Positions 51,125 to 51,139 of a stretch of 51,139 nucleotides of DNA are shown one piece after another. The notes beneath the pieces are model-generated. The model did no database searches. It was not told the origin of the DNA and saw only the letters and a program-made list of their open reading frames with translations. This stretch comes from Bacteroidales bacterium (GTDB lineage Bacteria; Bacteroidota; Bacteroidia; Bacteroidales; JAAUTT01): the NCBI GenBank assembly GCA_025361285.1, contig JANYAP010000195.1:1-51139 (forward strand). The letters run 5' to 3'. The position numbers and the translations under genes were made by a program. The first letter of the stretch is position 1. Each line of letters opens with the position of its first letter.

Positions 51125-51139
51125 CTAAGTGCTTAGTAC

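Overview
The window is a 51 kb piece of an AT-rich Bacteroidetes (class Bacteroidia) chromosome. Several independent signs point there: the ssb-gldE-gldD cluster, the order uppS-bamA-ompH-ompH-murI, a GlmU-like nucleotidyltransferase next to type B ribosomal protein L31, an archaeal-type GGGP-synthase homologue, DUF6089-like proteins, promoters of the form TTTG-N19/20-TAnnTTTG, and the lack of Shine-Dalgarno sequences. Most of the sequence is housekeeping: sugar phosphate metabolism (gnd, partial), vitamin B6 (pdxB, pdxJ, fed by dxs), NAD kinase, glutamate racemase, undecaprenyl diphosphate synthase, the Bam/OmpH envelope module, RecO, SSB and Lon.

Layout. 1-6.2 kb: gnd and pdxB, an LRR-ankyrin protein, a self-inhibited class II Fic enzyme with a repeat-rich promoter, and a two-gene envelope operon (PagL-like protein and DUF2807-like lipoprotein). 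6.2-7.0 kb: pgeF. 7.2-10.7 kb: the most unusual locus, described below. 10.8-13.3 kb: ssb-gldE-gldD. 13.5-19.2 kb: a phosphopantetheinyl transferase, a dead gene, GGGP synthase, a subtilase with a beta-barrel partner, and a glycosyltransferase. 19.4-27.8 kb: murI, two ompH, bamA, uppS, two outer-membrane proteins and nadK. 28-36 kb: a CBS protein, pdxJ, a hydrolase, a decayed gene pair, an exonuclease-GIY-YIG nuclease, a LysE exporter, recO and dxs. 36-44 kb: an OmpA lipoprotein, a second radical SAM/SPASM protein, and an amino-sugar-type operon (ROK regulator, kinase, CBM9-like protein, MFS permease, pseudokinase). 44-51 kb: tRNA-His, a flippase, L31, the GlmU-like protein, Lon and a LiaF-like protein.

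Candidate undescribed system (7175-10236, minus strand). One promoter, with two copies of TATCGACAT around its -7 element, drives an ArsR-type repressor with a Cys-rich tail, an ArsM-type arsenite methyltransferase ending in CGCGCF, a thioredoxin lipoprotein, a 32-residue peptide with three cysteines that is easy to miss because of its size, a 14-bp hairpin, and a radical SAM/SPASM peptide maturase. A precursor-sized Cys peptide followed by a hairpin and then its putative maturase is the usual layout of a RiPP operon. Placing it under an arsenic-type regulator beside ArsM suggests a metalloid-responsive modified peptide. This function is inferred, not shown.

The intergenic DNA is unusually structured. 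There are tandem heptamer arrays with a different 7-bp word at each locus, often with reverse-complement arms. Two of them share a homologous core in opposite orientation. There are at least two MITE-like families with terminal inverted repeats and target duplications, a GTCATTCC dispersed repeat, decamer arrays, and an 11-copy 9-bp tandem array at the right edge.
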